A stretch of 34,437 nt of DNA from Ferrovibrio sp. GTDB lineage: Bacteria > Pseudomonadota > Alphaproteobacteria > Ferrovibrionales > Ferrovibrionaceae. The DNA lies in NCBI RefSeq assembly GCF_017994015.1, contig NZ_JAGOLP010000035.1:1-34437 (forward strand), read 5' to 3'. This document shows positions 8,811 through 17,262 of this stretch, in pieces. The notes below the pieces were generated by a model. The model was not told the origin of the DNA and ran no database searches. It saw only the letters and a list, made by a program, of their open reading frames with translations. Position numbers and translations under genes: made by a program. Numbering within the stretch: position 1 is the stretch's first letter; the number at the start of each line of letters is the position of its first letter.

Positions 8811-9701
8811 TCAACGCCGGCGCAGCACCACTTTCAGCCCGGTGGCGGCCAGTTCTTCCGGCGGATAGCTGGCGAATTCGGCATGCGGCTTGATCCGCGC
8901 CAGTTCGGCCAGTTCGGCCGGGCCGCCGCCCTGCACTTCCCAGAGCAGGATTTCGAACGGCAACGCCTCGATCAAGCGGCGATGATCACTGGGCCGCATC
9001 CGGTTGTAGGGCGTGAAGCGATTCTGGAACCAGCGCTCCCAGGTGGCATGGCTGAAACGCAGGAAATTGAAGCGGGTCAGCGAAGGATCGGCATAACGAT
9101 AGACATCGTAGAGTTTGGTGGTGGCGATGAACAGGCCACCGGGCCGCAGCAGCCGCGCCGCTTCGGCATAGATCAACTGCACCACATCCTGCGCCGGATG
9201 CATCAGCACCTGGGTGGACGTGACCATGCCGAAGCTGGCCGCCGGCAGATCAAATGGCGCATAGGCCGGGGCCATGTAGCGGATGCCGAGATCGCTAAGC
9301 CAGGCGGTCAAATCCTGCCCCGGCTTAGGCTGGCCCAGGCAGGCCGGCCCAACCTTGTCAAAAATCGCAGCGGAAGCGGCAACATCCTGCAATTGGGCGC
9401 CGGCATGGATATCAGTGGCAACCTGCTGCTTTATGCCGGCCTGACGGAAGGCCAGGGGCAGGCTCAGCAGCCAGCCGCTGCCGATATCCAGATGCGGCTC
9501 CAGATCAGCCACTGACTTGCCGGCCAGACGCGCAGCCATATCGAGGTAATCACGCACAATGGCGCGCTTGCCCATGACATCCGATGCGCGCGGCGATACG
9601 GATCCGGTCAACCGGCGCTGTAGCCAAACATAAATCGCATCGCTGTAGGGCAGCAGGCCGATGAAGCGCTGGGCCTGCACCTTGAGAAAAAATCGCATCA
9701 T
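8811..9701 (-). CDS. Class I SAM-dependent methyltransferase of the glycan operon
   Basis: 296 aa. The SAM-binding glycine motif is LDIGSG at residues 71-76, followed by a Rossmann-like layout: an acidic motif VATDIHAG, the post-motif FGMVTSTQVLMHP, and the helix-strand pair EAARLLRPGGLFIATTKLYD. The ~50-residue N-terminal extension and the C-terminal part are not diagnostic. It is the last gene of the six-gene minus-strand operon; its start ATGATG overlaps the deacetylase stop (ATGA), indicating translational coupling. In this context it probably methylates a sugar or lipid-linked glycan. The target is inferred only from context. Confidence 0.8.
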   Translation of the reverse strand: MMRFFLKVQAQRFIGLLPYSDAIYVWLQRRLTGSVSPRASDVMGKRAIVRDYLDMAARLAGKSVADLEPHLDIGSGWLLSLPLAFRQAGIKQQVATDIHAGAQLQDVAASAAIFDKVGPACLGQPKPGQDLTAWLSDLGIRYMAPAYAPFDLPAASFGMVTSTQVLMHPAQDVVQLIYAEAARLLRPGGLFIATTKLYDVYRYADPSLTRFNFLRFSHATWERWFQNRFTPYNRMRPSDHRRLIEALPFEILLWEVQGGGPAELAELARIKPHAEFASYPPEELAATGLKVVLRRR

Positions 9702-10417
9702 TTGAGTAGTTCCCGACAGGTTTTGCGTGCCTCTGGCGGCACCAGTGCGGCCAAAGAAGCAAAGATTTCTTCCAGTTGCGGCCAGCCGCCAGCCAGTTCG
9801 CCGATTTCCCAGCTATGGCCCCAAAGATGCAGCACACCATCCTGCCGCTCAGCCTCGGCGGCCAGGCTGTTTACCGCAAGCGGCAGGCTGCCGGCGCGCC
9901 AGACCCGTGCCAGCCGCAGCAGACGCGCGAGACCGCCGCCCTGACGCAACCAATTGCGCAGCAGCGGCAGCAGGCGATGCGGGTGCAATTGCAGGCTGGT
10001 GGGCATCCGGTAAGGATCGCGGCCACAATCCAGCCGCAGCATTTCCGTGGTGCGGCCATAGCCGTAGCCTGTGGCGGCAGCAGCGGCGCGGATTGCGGCA
10101 TTATGCCGGCCGCCGGGATAGCACAGGCCCCGCACCGGTTGGCCCAGCATATCCTCCAGCCGCGCCCGGCCCTCGGTTAGCTGGCGCTGCATCTCGGCAG
10201 CCGGCAGCATGTGCAGCCGGCGATGATCCACACCATGCGCGCCGATCTCAAATCCGGCCGCATTCAAGGCGCGCAGGTCGCCCATGGCCATCACCGGCCG
10301 GCCCTCAACATTGCTCAACGGCACAAAAAATGTGCCGCGCAGGCCATGCACCGCCATACGCTCGGCAATCCGGCGATCATCCGGATGGCCATCATCCCAG
10401 GACAGGCAGAGCCGCAT
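9698..10417 (-). CDS. Polysaccharide deacetylase (NodB homology domain)
   Basis: 239 aa, no signal peptide. NodB-type motifs are present: motif 1 SWDDGHPDD with the metal/base Asp pair Asp8-Asp9, motif 2 GAHGVDHRRL supplying His61 and His65, motif 3 CYPGGRHN and a later LWGHSWEI His. Motif 1 has Trp where most members have Phe. Such enzymes remove N- or O-acetyl groups from glycans; a cytoplasmic member in a glycan operon may act on a lipid-linked sugar. It starts 1 bp after the stop of the upstream methyltransferase gene. Confidence 0.87.
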   Translation of the reverse strand: MRLCLSWDDGHPDDRRIAERMAVHGLRGTFFVPLSNVEGRPVMAMGDLRALNAAGFEIGAHGVDHRRLHMLPAAEMQRQLTEGRARLEDMLGQPVRGLCYPGGRHNAAIRAAAAATGYGYGRTTEMLRLDCGRDPYRMPTSLQLHPHRLLPLLRNWLRQGGGLARLLRLARVWRAGSLPLAVNSLAAEAERQDGVLHLWGHSWEIGELAGGWPQLEEIFASLAALVPPEARKTCRELLK

Positions 10418-10418
10418 G

Positions 10419-11144
10419 TCAGGCTTTCTCCTGCCGCTGAGCCAGCATCACCATGGCGACATACATGCCGCTCGGCCCCAGCCAGCGATCCAGCAGCAAG
10501 CCAACCAGGCCCAACAGGTGGAATGGCAATCCCAGCAGTGTGGCCAGTCCCAGACGCAACAGGCTGCGCAGGTCGCCGCTGCTGCGCCAGATATCCGGCC
10601 TGGTGCCAATAGCCCCAAGTATTTGTGCGGCCAACTCGGCCAGACCGGTGAACACGCCCCCCACCGGCTGGACAGCAAGCGGGGTGAAACCGGCCGCTTC
10701 AAAGCTTTCCGCCAAGCCCTTCATGGTCCAGCGCCGGCGATCACTGACGCCGGCGGTGATGGTCAGAAACGGACAGATCACCAGCACTTGGCCACCAGGG
10801 CGCAGGACACGGTGGATTTCGGCCAGGGCCTGATCCAGATCCAGCGGATATTGCAGCACCTGGCTGGCCAGCAGCAGATCGGCGCAGCCTGTGCGAAACG
10901 GCAGGGCCTGCAAATCGGCCACAATAACCGCCTCATTCGGCAACAAATCGCTACGGATATGCCACAGGCCGGGCAGGCATTCAGCTAGCGTACGGGCATA
11001 GGGCGAGGATGCCGCCCCCACTTCAATAACCAGCCTGGCCCCGGTAGCCGGCAGATGGCGGCGCATGAAGCGGCGCACAACCCAGCGCTCGGGCAGGATC
11101 ATATCCAGCCCGCCACGGTAAATCCGGCGCAGCAGCGTTTTCAA
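10419..11144 (-). CDS. Class I SAM-dependent methyltransferase with hydrophobic C-terminal region
   Basis: 241 aa. The SAM-binding strand and loop are LVIEVGAASSPYA (about residues 38-50), then VIVADLQALPF, the DLLLASQVLQY segment and the typical IHRVLRPGGQVLVICPF. Beyond ~residue 175 the protein becomes hydrophobic (LRLGLATLLGLPFHLLGLVGLLLDRWLGP), suggesting membrane association near the site of glycan assembly. The start is a TTG at 11144 whose TTGA overlaps the stop of the upstream kinase-like gene; an AGGT-like site precedes it. Substrate unknown; a sugar or lipid-linked intermediate is inferred from the operon. Confidence 0.8.
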   Translation of the reverse strand: MKTLLRRIYRGGLDMILPERWVVRRFMRRHLPATGARLVIEVGAASSPYARTLAECLPGLWHIRSDLLPNEAVIVADLQALPFRTGCADLLLASQVLQYPLDLDQALAEIHRVLRPGGQVLVICPFLTITAGVSDRRRWTMKGLAESFEAAGFTPLAVQPVGGVFTGLAELAAQILGAIGTRPDIWRSSGDLRSLLRLGLATLLGLPFHLLGLVGLLLDRWLGPSGMYVAMVMLAQRQEKA

Positions 11145-11977
11145 GGCAGCAACCTGTGCATTAATTTCTCATAAAACATCAACTGGTTAAAATTCAACTG
11201 TTCGATGTGCGGGTCGCCGCTGCCGAGGGATAAATCTGCTGCAATCATTGCAGCATGTTCTGCCAGCATCAGCGCCACGCCGAGCCGGCCATCCGGGGCA
11301 AGAATCAACGATAGGTTGGGCGCCGCAGCCAATAAGCCAGCCGCAAATAGCGGCTGCCGGGTGGCTTGGCGGGCCAGCGGCACGATGGTCCAGAAGATGC
11401 GGTCGAAATACAGCGAGCGAATAGCGGCGTAACGTTCAAAATCCAGCAAGACACGGCGGCCATCCGGCAGGCTGCCGGTATTCCAATAGACAAAATCGCC
11501 ATGTGAGGGTGCCGTCGGCACCCGTTCAGCACCGTGGCGCTGGCGCAGGAACTGGCGTAAACCATCGGCAACCCGGTTACCGGTATCACCCGGCAAAAGG
11601 TCAGCCAGCGGCATGGTTTTTCCAGCGCGTGCTTCAAATGGCCCGGGCCGGCGGCGCAAAGCCTGCATACGGCTCGCGTTACGCATCGGGAGATACTCCA
11701 GCCACAAAGCGGCCCAATCCGCTTCCTGTGCCAAAGCCCGGATATGCGGCCGGCAATAATCCTGCCTGGGCAGCGCCACATCCTGCGTTGCCAGTTCCAC
11801 GGCCAGACTGGCTGCCGCCTGCGGTGTGGTTGCCAGCTTCACCATGCCGGCTCCATTGCGTAGTTCAACCACCCATTTGCCGAAGCGGCGAGGCTGCGCT
11901 CGCAAAGGCGGTGCCGGCAAATCCAACCGCTCCAGCCAGGGTTTTAACGCGGCCGGCAAACCATCCGGATTGGTCAT
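11141..11977 (-). CDS. APH-fold phosphotransferase-like protein of the glycan operon
   Basis: 278 aa, cytoplasmic. It has the catalytic signature of the aminoglycoside phosphotransferase/choline kinase-like fold: SHGDFVYWN at residues 158-166 (catalytic Asp161, Asn166) and the metal-binding LLDFE at 177-181 (Asp179). The N-terminal lobe has FGKWVVELRNGAGMVKLA, in which Lys47 could be the ATP-binding lysine. I find no better family name. Within a glycan operon it could phosphorylate a sugar or a lipid-linked intermediate; this is inference. Its ATG overlaps the glycosyltransferase stop (ATGA) and its own stop overlaps the next start, so it is embedded in the translation-coupled operon. Confidence 0.65.
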   Translation of the reverse strand: MTNPDGLPAALKPWLERLDLPAPPLRAQPRRFGKWVVELRNGAGMVKLATTPQAAASLAVELATQDVALPRQDYCRPHIRALAQEADWAALWLEYLPMRNASRMQALRRRPGPFEARAGKTMPLADLLPGDTGNRVADGLRQFLRQRHGAERVPTAPSHGDFVYWNTGSLPDGRRVLLDFERYAAIRSLYFDRIFWTIVPLARQATRQPLFAAGLLAAAPNLSLILAPDGRLGVALMLAEHAAMIAADLSLGSGDPHIEQLNFNQLMFYEKLMHRLLP

Positions 11978-13977
11978 CTTACCGCACCGCGCAGCACGTA
12001 CCGCAAGCCGGCCACATAGGATGCCACCATGTCATTGGCACCCAGCCGTCCCGCAGTTTGTAACGCGCCGCGCGCCAGCCTGGCCTGCAAGCCGGCATCC
12101 CCGGCCAGCCGCTGCATTGCAGCGGCCAGTGTCTCAGCATCACGTTCGGCCACCAGAACAGCATTCTCGTCATCAACCAGATAGCCATGCTCGGGCCCGC
12201 TGGCACCCAACTCTACCGCAGCAATCACCGGCACAGCATGCGCCATGGCATGCACCGCCGAGAGACCAACGCCATCGGGCATCACCAGGGCAGTGGCAAC
12301 GGCAAACCAGTCGGCCAGGATTTCATCATCATACACAGCACCCAGCCAACGAATATCCGGGCGCGCCTGCAACAGATGCCGCTGCGGCCCATCGCCGATC
12401 ACGGTCAACTCGCAATCCACGCCGCTGGCCCGCAAATGATCGATGGCCGCCAACACCAGATCCAGCCGCTTGGCGGCGTGCAGCCGGGCCACAAAAAGCC
12501 ATTGCACAGAACCAGGCGACACACCAAGCCGTGCCCGCAGCGCAGCGAGGTCGCCGCGCCGCCCCATGGTCCGCTGCGCCATGGCCTCGGTATCCAGGGT
12601 GTTCTCCACCAAAAAAATACGCTCGTCAGCAATGCCGTGGCGACGGCAATTCTCTGCTGCTGCCTGGCTGTAGCAGAACAGGCCATCCAGACCACGCGCC
12701 TGCACACGGCGCAGCCAACCAGCCAGACTGGTCTCATCAAGCCGAAAATGGCCATGCGCGATCAGCCTCGGCCTGCCCCAAACCTGGCGCAGCAACCACA
12801 AGGCCCATAACCCCAAATCATGCACATGCCCGCCCATCACCACGGCATCTGCCAGCATGGCCAGCCAGACGCCGCTGCCCCAGGCGATGCGGCCCTGCGA
12901 GCATGGCCAGTAGAGATTCCAGCCACGACGCGCCGGCAGCGGCAGCGGCAGCGGCGCCGGCTCAGCCGTGGCAAAGCCATGCGGGCGACCTTGGTAAACT
13001 CGGAATTGCAGGTCATCAAAGGATGCCAGACCCCGATACAGCGGCAAACGGTAAATTGGCGCCACACCCTCCAGCAGGGCAATAACCGGTTTTTGCGGTG
13101 CCTTGTCAGGCTGCGGCAAAGCAGCCAATAGCGCCCGCAAAGGCGCCAGCAACAGCAGCACGGGCAGCAGCCATATCGGCGCATGGCGCCGGATCATGGT
13201 GAACCAGGCACGGGGCGGATAGCCCCTTGGGCCAAACACGGCGGCCAGGCGCTGCCAACGGGTCTGCCCGGGCCGGCGCCAGGGCGGCAAAGCCTTGTTG
13301 GCCGGGCAGGTGCCAACCGGCCGGCTGGCAACCCGCAAGGCCACACCAGCCTTGCGCGCCCGCAGGCCATAATCGGTATCGGCCATGCCCTGCACACCGA
13401 TAAAGACCGGGTCAATGCCGCCCAGCCGCAGCCGTGCCGCCAGGGGCACCAGCACACAATTGCCCTGAAAGGTATCCGCCGGCTGCCCCAGCCCGGCCGG
13501 GTACAGGCGCAAGGGATGCCAGGGCTTCTCCAGCTTTTGACCACCATAACTCAGATTGCCATCGGATGCTTCGCGGGATGGTTCGCGCACGGCGCCAATA
13601 ATGATACTGCCGGGTGCCGCATCATGCTCGGCCACCAGACTGGCGATGGCATCCGGCTCAAGCACCACATCGTCATTCAGCCACAGCGCAAATTCCGGCG
13701 CCGGCTGGCCGGCGGCGGTGTCAATCGCAGCCAGTGCCAGCGCCATGGCGCCACCCCAGAACAGGCTGCCATCCCCCTGCAACAGACGCAAATCCGGATC
13801 TGCGGCCCGCAGCGCAGCAGCTGTGCCGTCGCTGCTGCCATCATCCATCACGGTTATCTCAAGCGCCAATCCTGGCGGCAGAATCTGTTGCTGCAAGCTG
13901 GCCAGGCAACACAGCGTGGTGGCCTTGCGGTTATGGCAGGCAATGGCCACAGCAACACGACGTGCCGCGCCGGACAT
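11974..13977 (-). CDS. Bifunctional glycosyltransferase: GT2 domain fused to GT4 domain
   Basis: 667 aa from the ATG at 13977, which follows the upstream stop by 5 bp; the longer frame to 14040 would overlap the polymerase gene by 58 bp. Residues ~7-260 form a GT-A, family 2 domain: VAIACHNR, VMDDGSSDGT (Asp45, Asp46) and the DXD-like WLNDDVV near 100. A hydrophobic segment (IWLLPVLLLLAPLRALLAAL) around 280-305 links to a GT-B, family 4 domain from ~315: PIYRLPLYRGL, VARLHAAKRLDLVLAAI, VIGDGPQRHLLQA and GVGLSAVHAMAHAVPVI near 572. In the last motif the usual EX7E glutamates are replaced (Asp and His), a variant I believe occurs in some GT4 enzymes. One polypeptide may add two successive sugars. 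Confidence 0.88.
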   Translation of the reverse strand: MSGAARRVAVAIACHNRKATTLCCLASLQQQILPPGLALEITVMDDGSSDGTAAALRAADPDLRLLQGDGSLFWGGAMALALAAIDTAAGQPAPEFALWLNDDVVLEPDAIASLVAEHDAAPGSIIIGAVREPSREASDGNLSYGGQKLEKPWHPLRLYPAGLGQPADTFQGNCVLVPLAARLRLGGIDPVFIGVQGMADTDYGLRARKAGVALRVASRPVGTCPANKALPPWRRPGQTRWQRLAAVFGPRGYPPRAWFTMIRRHAPIWLLPVLLLLAPLRALLAALPQPDKAPQKPVIALLEGVAPIYRLPLYRGLASFDDLQFRVYQGRPHGFATAEPAPLPLPLPARRGWNLYWPCSQGRIAWGSGVWLAMLADAVVMGGHVHDLGLWALWLLRQVWGRPRLIAHGHFRLDETSLAGWLRRVQARGLDGLFCYSQAAAENCRRHGIADERIFLVENTLDTEAMAQRTMGRRGDLAALRARLGVSPGSVQWLFVARLHAAKRLDLVLAAIDHLRASGVDCELTVIGDGPQRHLLQARPDIRWLGAVYDDEILADWFAVATALVMPDGVGLSAVHAMAHAVPVIAAVELGASGPEHGYLVDDENAVLVAERDAETLAAAMQRLAGDAGLQARLARGALQTAGRLGANDMVASYVAGLRYVLRGAVR

Positions 13978-13982
13978 CGTGG

Positions 13983-15275
13983 TCAAACACCGGCACGATG
14001 CAACTGCATCGCTGCTTCCGCCGCATTCTGGCGCTGCCACAAAGCCCCCAGCATGCCGAGCATCAGGCCCTGCTCGAAGTTGAAATTGTAGCTCAGGCCA
14101 AAAATCATCAGGCTGCTCAGCAGCACAATACGTGTGGTGCGCAATGTATAGTCCGCGTCAATCAAGGCACGATACAATGAATGGCCAAAAAACCAAATAA
14201 ACGGCATCAGACCAACCAAACCCGCATTCAGGAATATCTCGACATACAGATTGTGTGGTGAATAGGCCACCGTGCTCCAACCGATGCGGCGCAGATAATC
14301 CACGCCAAAACCGGCGCCGAACAGAATACGTAGCGGCCCCTCGCCAATGGCCCGAGACACCAGCACCTGCCAGCCTTCCACACGCCAGCCAATCGAGCTT
14401 ACTCTGGTATCGAGTGGCTCCAGCACGGCATCACGGAGCGACAAGGCAACCACATCGTGGCCTAAACTCGACAGCAAAAGCAGCGAAAAAATTGAAACAA
14501 CGCCGATCAGGATCAGCATCGGCATCATGCGCATGCCACGACGCGGGTCGGTTATCAGCAAAACAAAAATCCCGGCCAGCACCGCAACCCAGACCGTGCG
14601 GTGATACAACACCACCACCAACGGCAAAAAAGCCACGGCAAGCATACGCCAGGGCAGATGTTGATCGCGGAGCGACAGAGACAGCCCTACCAGGGCCGCC
14701 TGAGCGATGAACAATGCACCAGCCGCAGGCAATGCCCGTTCATTAGCGAAGATATAGTTTGAAACGAACTGCTCTTCGATACGCAGCGAGAAACTGCTGT
14801 CGATCATCACCAGGACGGCGTATAGCGACAGAAGCCCCGCAGCCACCGCCCAAATGACAAAAAAACGCAGAATATCCCGGCTGCCAATGGAAAATGACAG
14901 CACGTAAAGCCCAAGCACCCCAACATAAAGAAACTTGCGAAAACCGATCAGCGCGTCCACCGGGCCAAAAGTCGCCATGCCGCGGGCCAATGCCAGCGCC
15001 CAGCAAGCCAGGACAAGCAGCCAGATCAGGCTGGCGATGCCGCGCTCGGCGCCCGTGATCTGCCGAATCGTGGCGGCGAGTGCGGCAGCCAGCACGATCA
15101 GGTCGATCGGGTAAATTGAGGTGAAATCAAGTTGCCAGCCTAGGTCGAGGCCAAGATGGACCTCAACCACGGCACTGATCAGGACCGGGATGGCGATGGC
15201 TTCCCAGCGCAGGCAAGCGGCTGCACATATCAGGCAGAAGGCCACCACGCCGGCCAGGATCAGGATTTCAGTCAT
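13983..15275 (-). CDS. O-antigen ligase/polymerase family membrane protein (Wzy/WaaL type)
   Basis: 430 aa from the ATG at 15275 (the frame opens with a TTG at 15296). Roughly ten to twelve hydrophobic helices, with the family's periplasmic loop motif SPHNLYVEIFLNAGL near residues 338-352 and an earlier RTVW segment (YHRTVWVAVLAG), matching the Wzy_C domain that couples or polymerises lipid-linked glycan. It is the first gene of the six-gene minus-strand operon, whose promoter must lie in the ~195 bp before the tRNA-Arg gene. Polymerase and ligase cannot be told apart without comparison. Base use appears somewhat less GC-rich than in the flanking housekeeping genes by eye. Confidence 0.85.
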   Translation of the reverse strand: MTEILILAGVVAFCLICAAACLRWEAIAIPVLISAVVEVHLGLDLGWQLDFTSIYPIDLIVLAAALAATIRQITGAERGIASLIWLLVLACWALALARGMATFGPVDALIGFRKFLYVGVLGLYVLSFSIGSRDILRFFVIWAVAAGLLSLYAVLVMIDSSFSLRIEEQFVSNYIFANERALPAAGALFIAQAALVGLSLSLRDQHLPWRMLAVAFLPLVVVLYHRTVWVAVLAGIFVLLITDPRRGMRMMPMLILIGVVSIFSLLLLSSLGHDVVALSLRDAVLEPLDTRVSSIGWRVEGWQVLVSRAIGEGPLRILFGAGFGVDYLRRIGWSTVAYSPHNLYVEIFLNAGLVGLMPFIWFFGHSLYRALIDADYTLRTTRIVLLSSLMIFGLSYNFNFEQGLMLGMLGALWQRQNAAEAAMQLHRAGV

Positions 15276-15414
15276 ACGATGCCGATCAATTACCAAGCGT
15301 ATTCAGCGCGCTTACAACGCGCCGCATTATAGATAACGCTGCCATAGAGCCGGAAGTGCTAAATCACAATGATTCTGGCGTCTTGGTACAGATTGCCGAA
15401 TAGATAAAGTCCGG

Positions 15415-15432
15415 AAAAGGCCGGAACCGGCC
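15415..15432 (-). terminator. Probable terminator of tRNA-Arg
   Basis: Read on the minus strand, a 5-6 bp GC hairpin (GGCCGG/CCGGCC at 15419-15432) is followed by TTTT (15415-15418). It lies ~40 bp beyond the CCA end of the tRNA, and upstream of the polymerase gene. The stem is short, so the assignment is moderate. Confidence 0.5.
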
Positions 15433-15471
15433 ACTTCACCAATTAAATATTCACTAAGTATTTGAAAGAAA

Positions 15472-15548
15472 TGGCGCGCTCGAAGAGATTCGAACTCCTG
15501 ACCCCCAGATTCGTAGTCTGGTGCTCTATCCAGCTGAGCTACGAGCGC
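15472..15548 (-). tRNA. tRNA-Arg (anticodon ACG)
   Basis: 77 nt on the minus strand with encoded CCA (TGG at 15472-15474 on plus). Acceptor GCGCTCG pairs perfectly with CGAGCGC, discriminator G; the anticodon arm is CCAGA-CTACGAA-TCTGG with anticodon ACG, the form whose first base is edited to inosine and reads CGN codons. The T loop contains TTCGAAT. It is oriented toward the glycan operon. Confidence 0.96.
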
Positions 15549-15850
15549 GCTGTGCGGCGAACCGCGACGGGGCCGGAACCTACTCAATAAGCCCCCACTA
15601 TGCAAGCGTCTCGGCACAAGCTTTCTCGGCAGGTGCAAGTCTCGGATTTTCAAGGAAGAAGGTGCTTGCTTGGGGGCGGCGCGATTAGCTAGTATGCAGA
15701 TTGTTTCCATCCCTGCGCGAGGCGTTGGGTTGGAGGCGAACGGGGGTTGCCAAGGCAACGGGTTATTTTTTGCGTCGGAACCGGATTGCCGGCCGGCGGA
15801 AAAGTTTTATCCCGCACCTGGTAAGCCGCAACAAGAAAACGACTTCAACC
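15549..15850. other. Intergenic region between tRNA-Arg and the lipoprotein gene
   Basis: About 300 bp without a convincing gene. It must contain the promoter of the tRNA (leftward) and of the lipoprotein (rightward), but I see no strong -35/-10 pair for either. The lipoprotein frame is open through the right half back to a TTG at 15701, but that extension is not signal-peptide-like and is not taken as coding. Confidence 0.5.
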
Positions 15851-17194
15851 ATGAGACGGCGCGGCATGTCACATCCTGTTGTCCACCCGGCTGTTATCGA
15901 TTCGGCTGCGGCCCTCCAAGCCGCCCGCAAGCCGTTACGGCGCGGGCGCAGGCTGTTCAGCGCCGCCTCGGCGCTGGCGCTGGTGTCGCTGCTTTCCGCC
16001 TGCTCCTATGTCTCCGATGAATTGTGGCCGTCACTGACCGGCGAAGATCCCTCTGGCAAGCCGATGGTGACGCAGCAGATTGCGCCCTCGCCCGCCGAGG
16101 CCAATCCGCAGCCGACGCTCGGCTTCAACCAGCCGCTTTTCAACCAGCCAGTCGCCCAGTCACAGCTTCCCCAGGGCCAGATGGCAGTGCCGCCACAATT
16201 GGGCAATGGCGCCTATCAGCCGGTGGGTGTAACCCCGGGCCAGCCGACCGGCACTTTTGTTGGCCAGAAGGTGCAGCAGATGCGCGCCGAGTTGCAGCAA
16301 TTGCAGCAAGCGGTGGTGCAGCGCAGCGGCCAGGTGCAGGGCATCCGTGCCTCGGCCACGGCGAATTCGCAGCGCTATCACGGCACGGTTGCCGCCATCA
16401 ACACCCGCTTGCAGATGGGCACTACGCCGGGCAATCCGATCCTGGTGAACCAGTGGAACCAAGCCCAGGCCGATCTCGACCGCATGGCAACCGATGTAGC
16501 GGCGATGAATTCGCTGAGCAACGAAGTGGCGGCTGATTCGGCGATGGCCACCTATATGTTGCAGGCGACTAAATCGACCTACTCGATCTCGGGCGCCATC
16601 GACGAAGATCATCGCCAGCTCGCCATCCTGGAGGATGAAACCTCCAAAACGGTTGTGCAGATTGATCGCCTGCTTGGCGAATTGTCTGAGGATGTGGCGC
16701 GCCAGACCGCCTATGTCGGCGCCGAGCGTGGCAATCTGACCACCGTCTCCACCGCGATCAAGAGTGGCGAGGCGCTTGGCCCGTCGCTCGGCACCCGCGC
16801 CTTCGCCGCCGCCACCATGGCCGGCAGCCCGCAGGCTTTTGCCGCGCCATCGGGCGCCGTCACCGGCCCGGTGATTTCCTCTGCCGCCGATGGCCGCACC
16901 CCGCTGGTGGTGATTCGCTTTGATCGTGCCGATGTGCCGTATCAGCAGGCCCTGTATAATGCTGTGACCAAGGCGCTGGAACGCCGGCCGCAGGCGCAGT
17001 TTGACGTGGTGGCCATCGCTGCCGGCCAGGGCAACGTGGCCCAGGTTGCCAGCAACCAGAATCAGGCGCGGCGCAATGCCGACCGCGTGGTGCGCAGCTT
17101 GGCGGAAATGGGCCTGCCGGCCAGCCGGGTTACGGTTTCTGCCGCCGGCAATCCGCAAATTGCCGCCAATGAAGTGCATGTTCTGGTGCGCTAA
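15851..17194 (+). CDS. Outer-membrane lipoprotein with OmpA-like C-terminal domain
   Basis: 447 aa from the ATG at 15851 (an ATG at 15866 is also possible). A basic n-region (RKPLRRGRRLF) and hydrophobic core lead to a lipobox LLSAC, with the lipidated Cys near residue 51. Then come a Pro/Gln/Asn-rich linker (residues ~75-130), a coiled-coil-like region (QKVQQMRAELQQLQQAVVQRSGQVQG), a mainly helical middle, and a C-terminal ~95 residues with OmpA-like layout: VVIRFDRADVPYQQAL, then NQARRNADRVVRSLAEMGLPASRVTVSAAG. This suggests an envelope protein that contacts peptidoglycan, though the ligand residues are not clearly canonical. It is monocistronic with its own terminator. Confidence 0.75.
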   Translation: MRRRGMSHPVVHPAVIDSAAALQAARKPLRRGRRLFSAASALALVSLLSACSYVSDELWPSLTGEDPSGKPMVTQQIAPSPAEANPQPTLGFNQPLFNQPVAQSQLPQGQMAVPPQLGNGAYQPVGVTPGQPTGTFVGQKVQQMRAELQQLQQAVVQRSGQVQGIRASATANSQRYHGTVAAINTRLQMGTTPGNPILVNQWNQAQADLDRMATDVAAMNSLSNEVAADSAMATYMLQATKSTYSISGAIDEDHRQLAILEDETSKTVVQIDRLLGELSEDVARQTAYVGAERGNLTTVSTAIKSGEALGPSLGTRAFAAATMAGSPQAFAAPSGAVTGPVISSAADGRTPLVVIRFDRADVPYQQALYNAVTKALERRPQAQFDVVAIAAGQGNVAQVASNQNQARRNADRVVRSLAEMGLPASRVTVSAAGNPQIAANEVHVLVR

Positions 17195-17223
17195 GTCTCT
17201 GCCGCGCTGAAGCGCTGACAATC

Positions 17224-17255
17224 AAGCCCCGCCAAGCAATTGGCGGGGCTTTTTC
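17224..17255 (+). terminator. Rho-independent terminator after the OmpA-like lipoprotein
   Basis: Perfect 11-bp stem (AAGCCCCGCCA at 17224-17234, complement at 17241-17251), 6-nt loop, then a T-rich tail from 17251. There is no T-run on the minus side, so it mainly serves the plus-strand lipoprotein gene; fumC converges from the right. Confidence 0.9.
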
Positions 17256-17262
17256 TTATCGT

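Noticed and set aside
11826..13085. 419-codon plus-strand frame opposite the glycosyltransferase
   Set aside because: Low-complexity Pro/Arg/Ala/His-rich translation, a mirror of the real minus-strand gene.
8706..15548. Integrated mobile island at the tRNA genes
   Set aside because: No integrase, no repeat of a tRNA 3' end at the other border and no transposase were seen; only the glycan content hints at an accessory locus.
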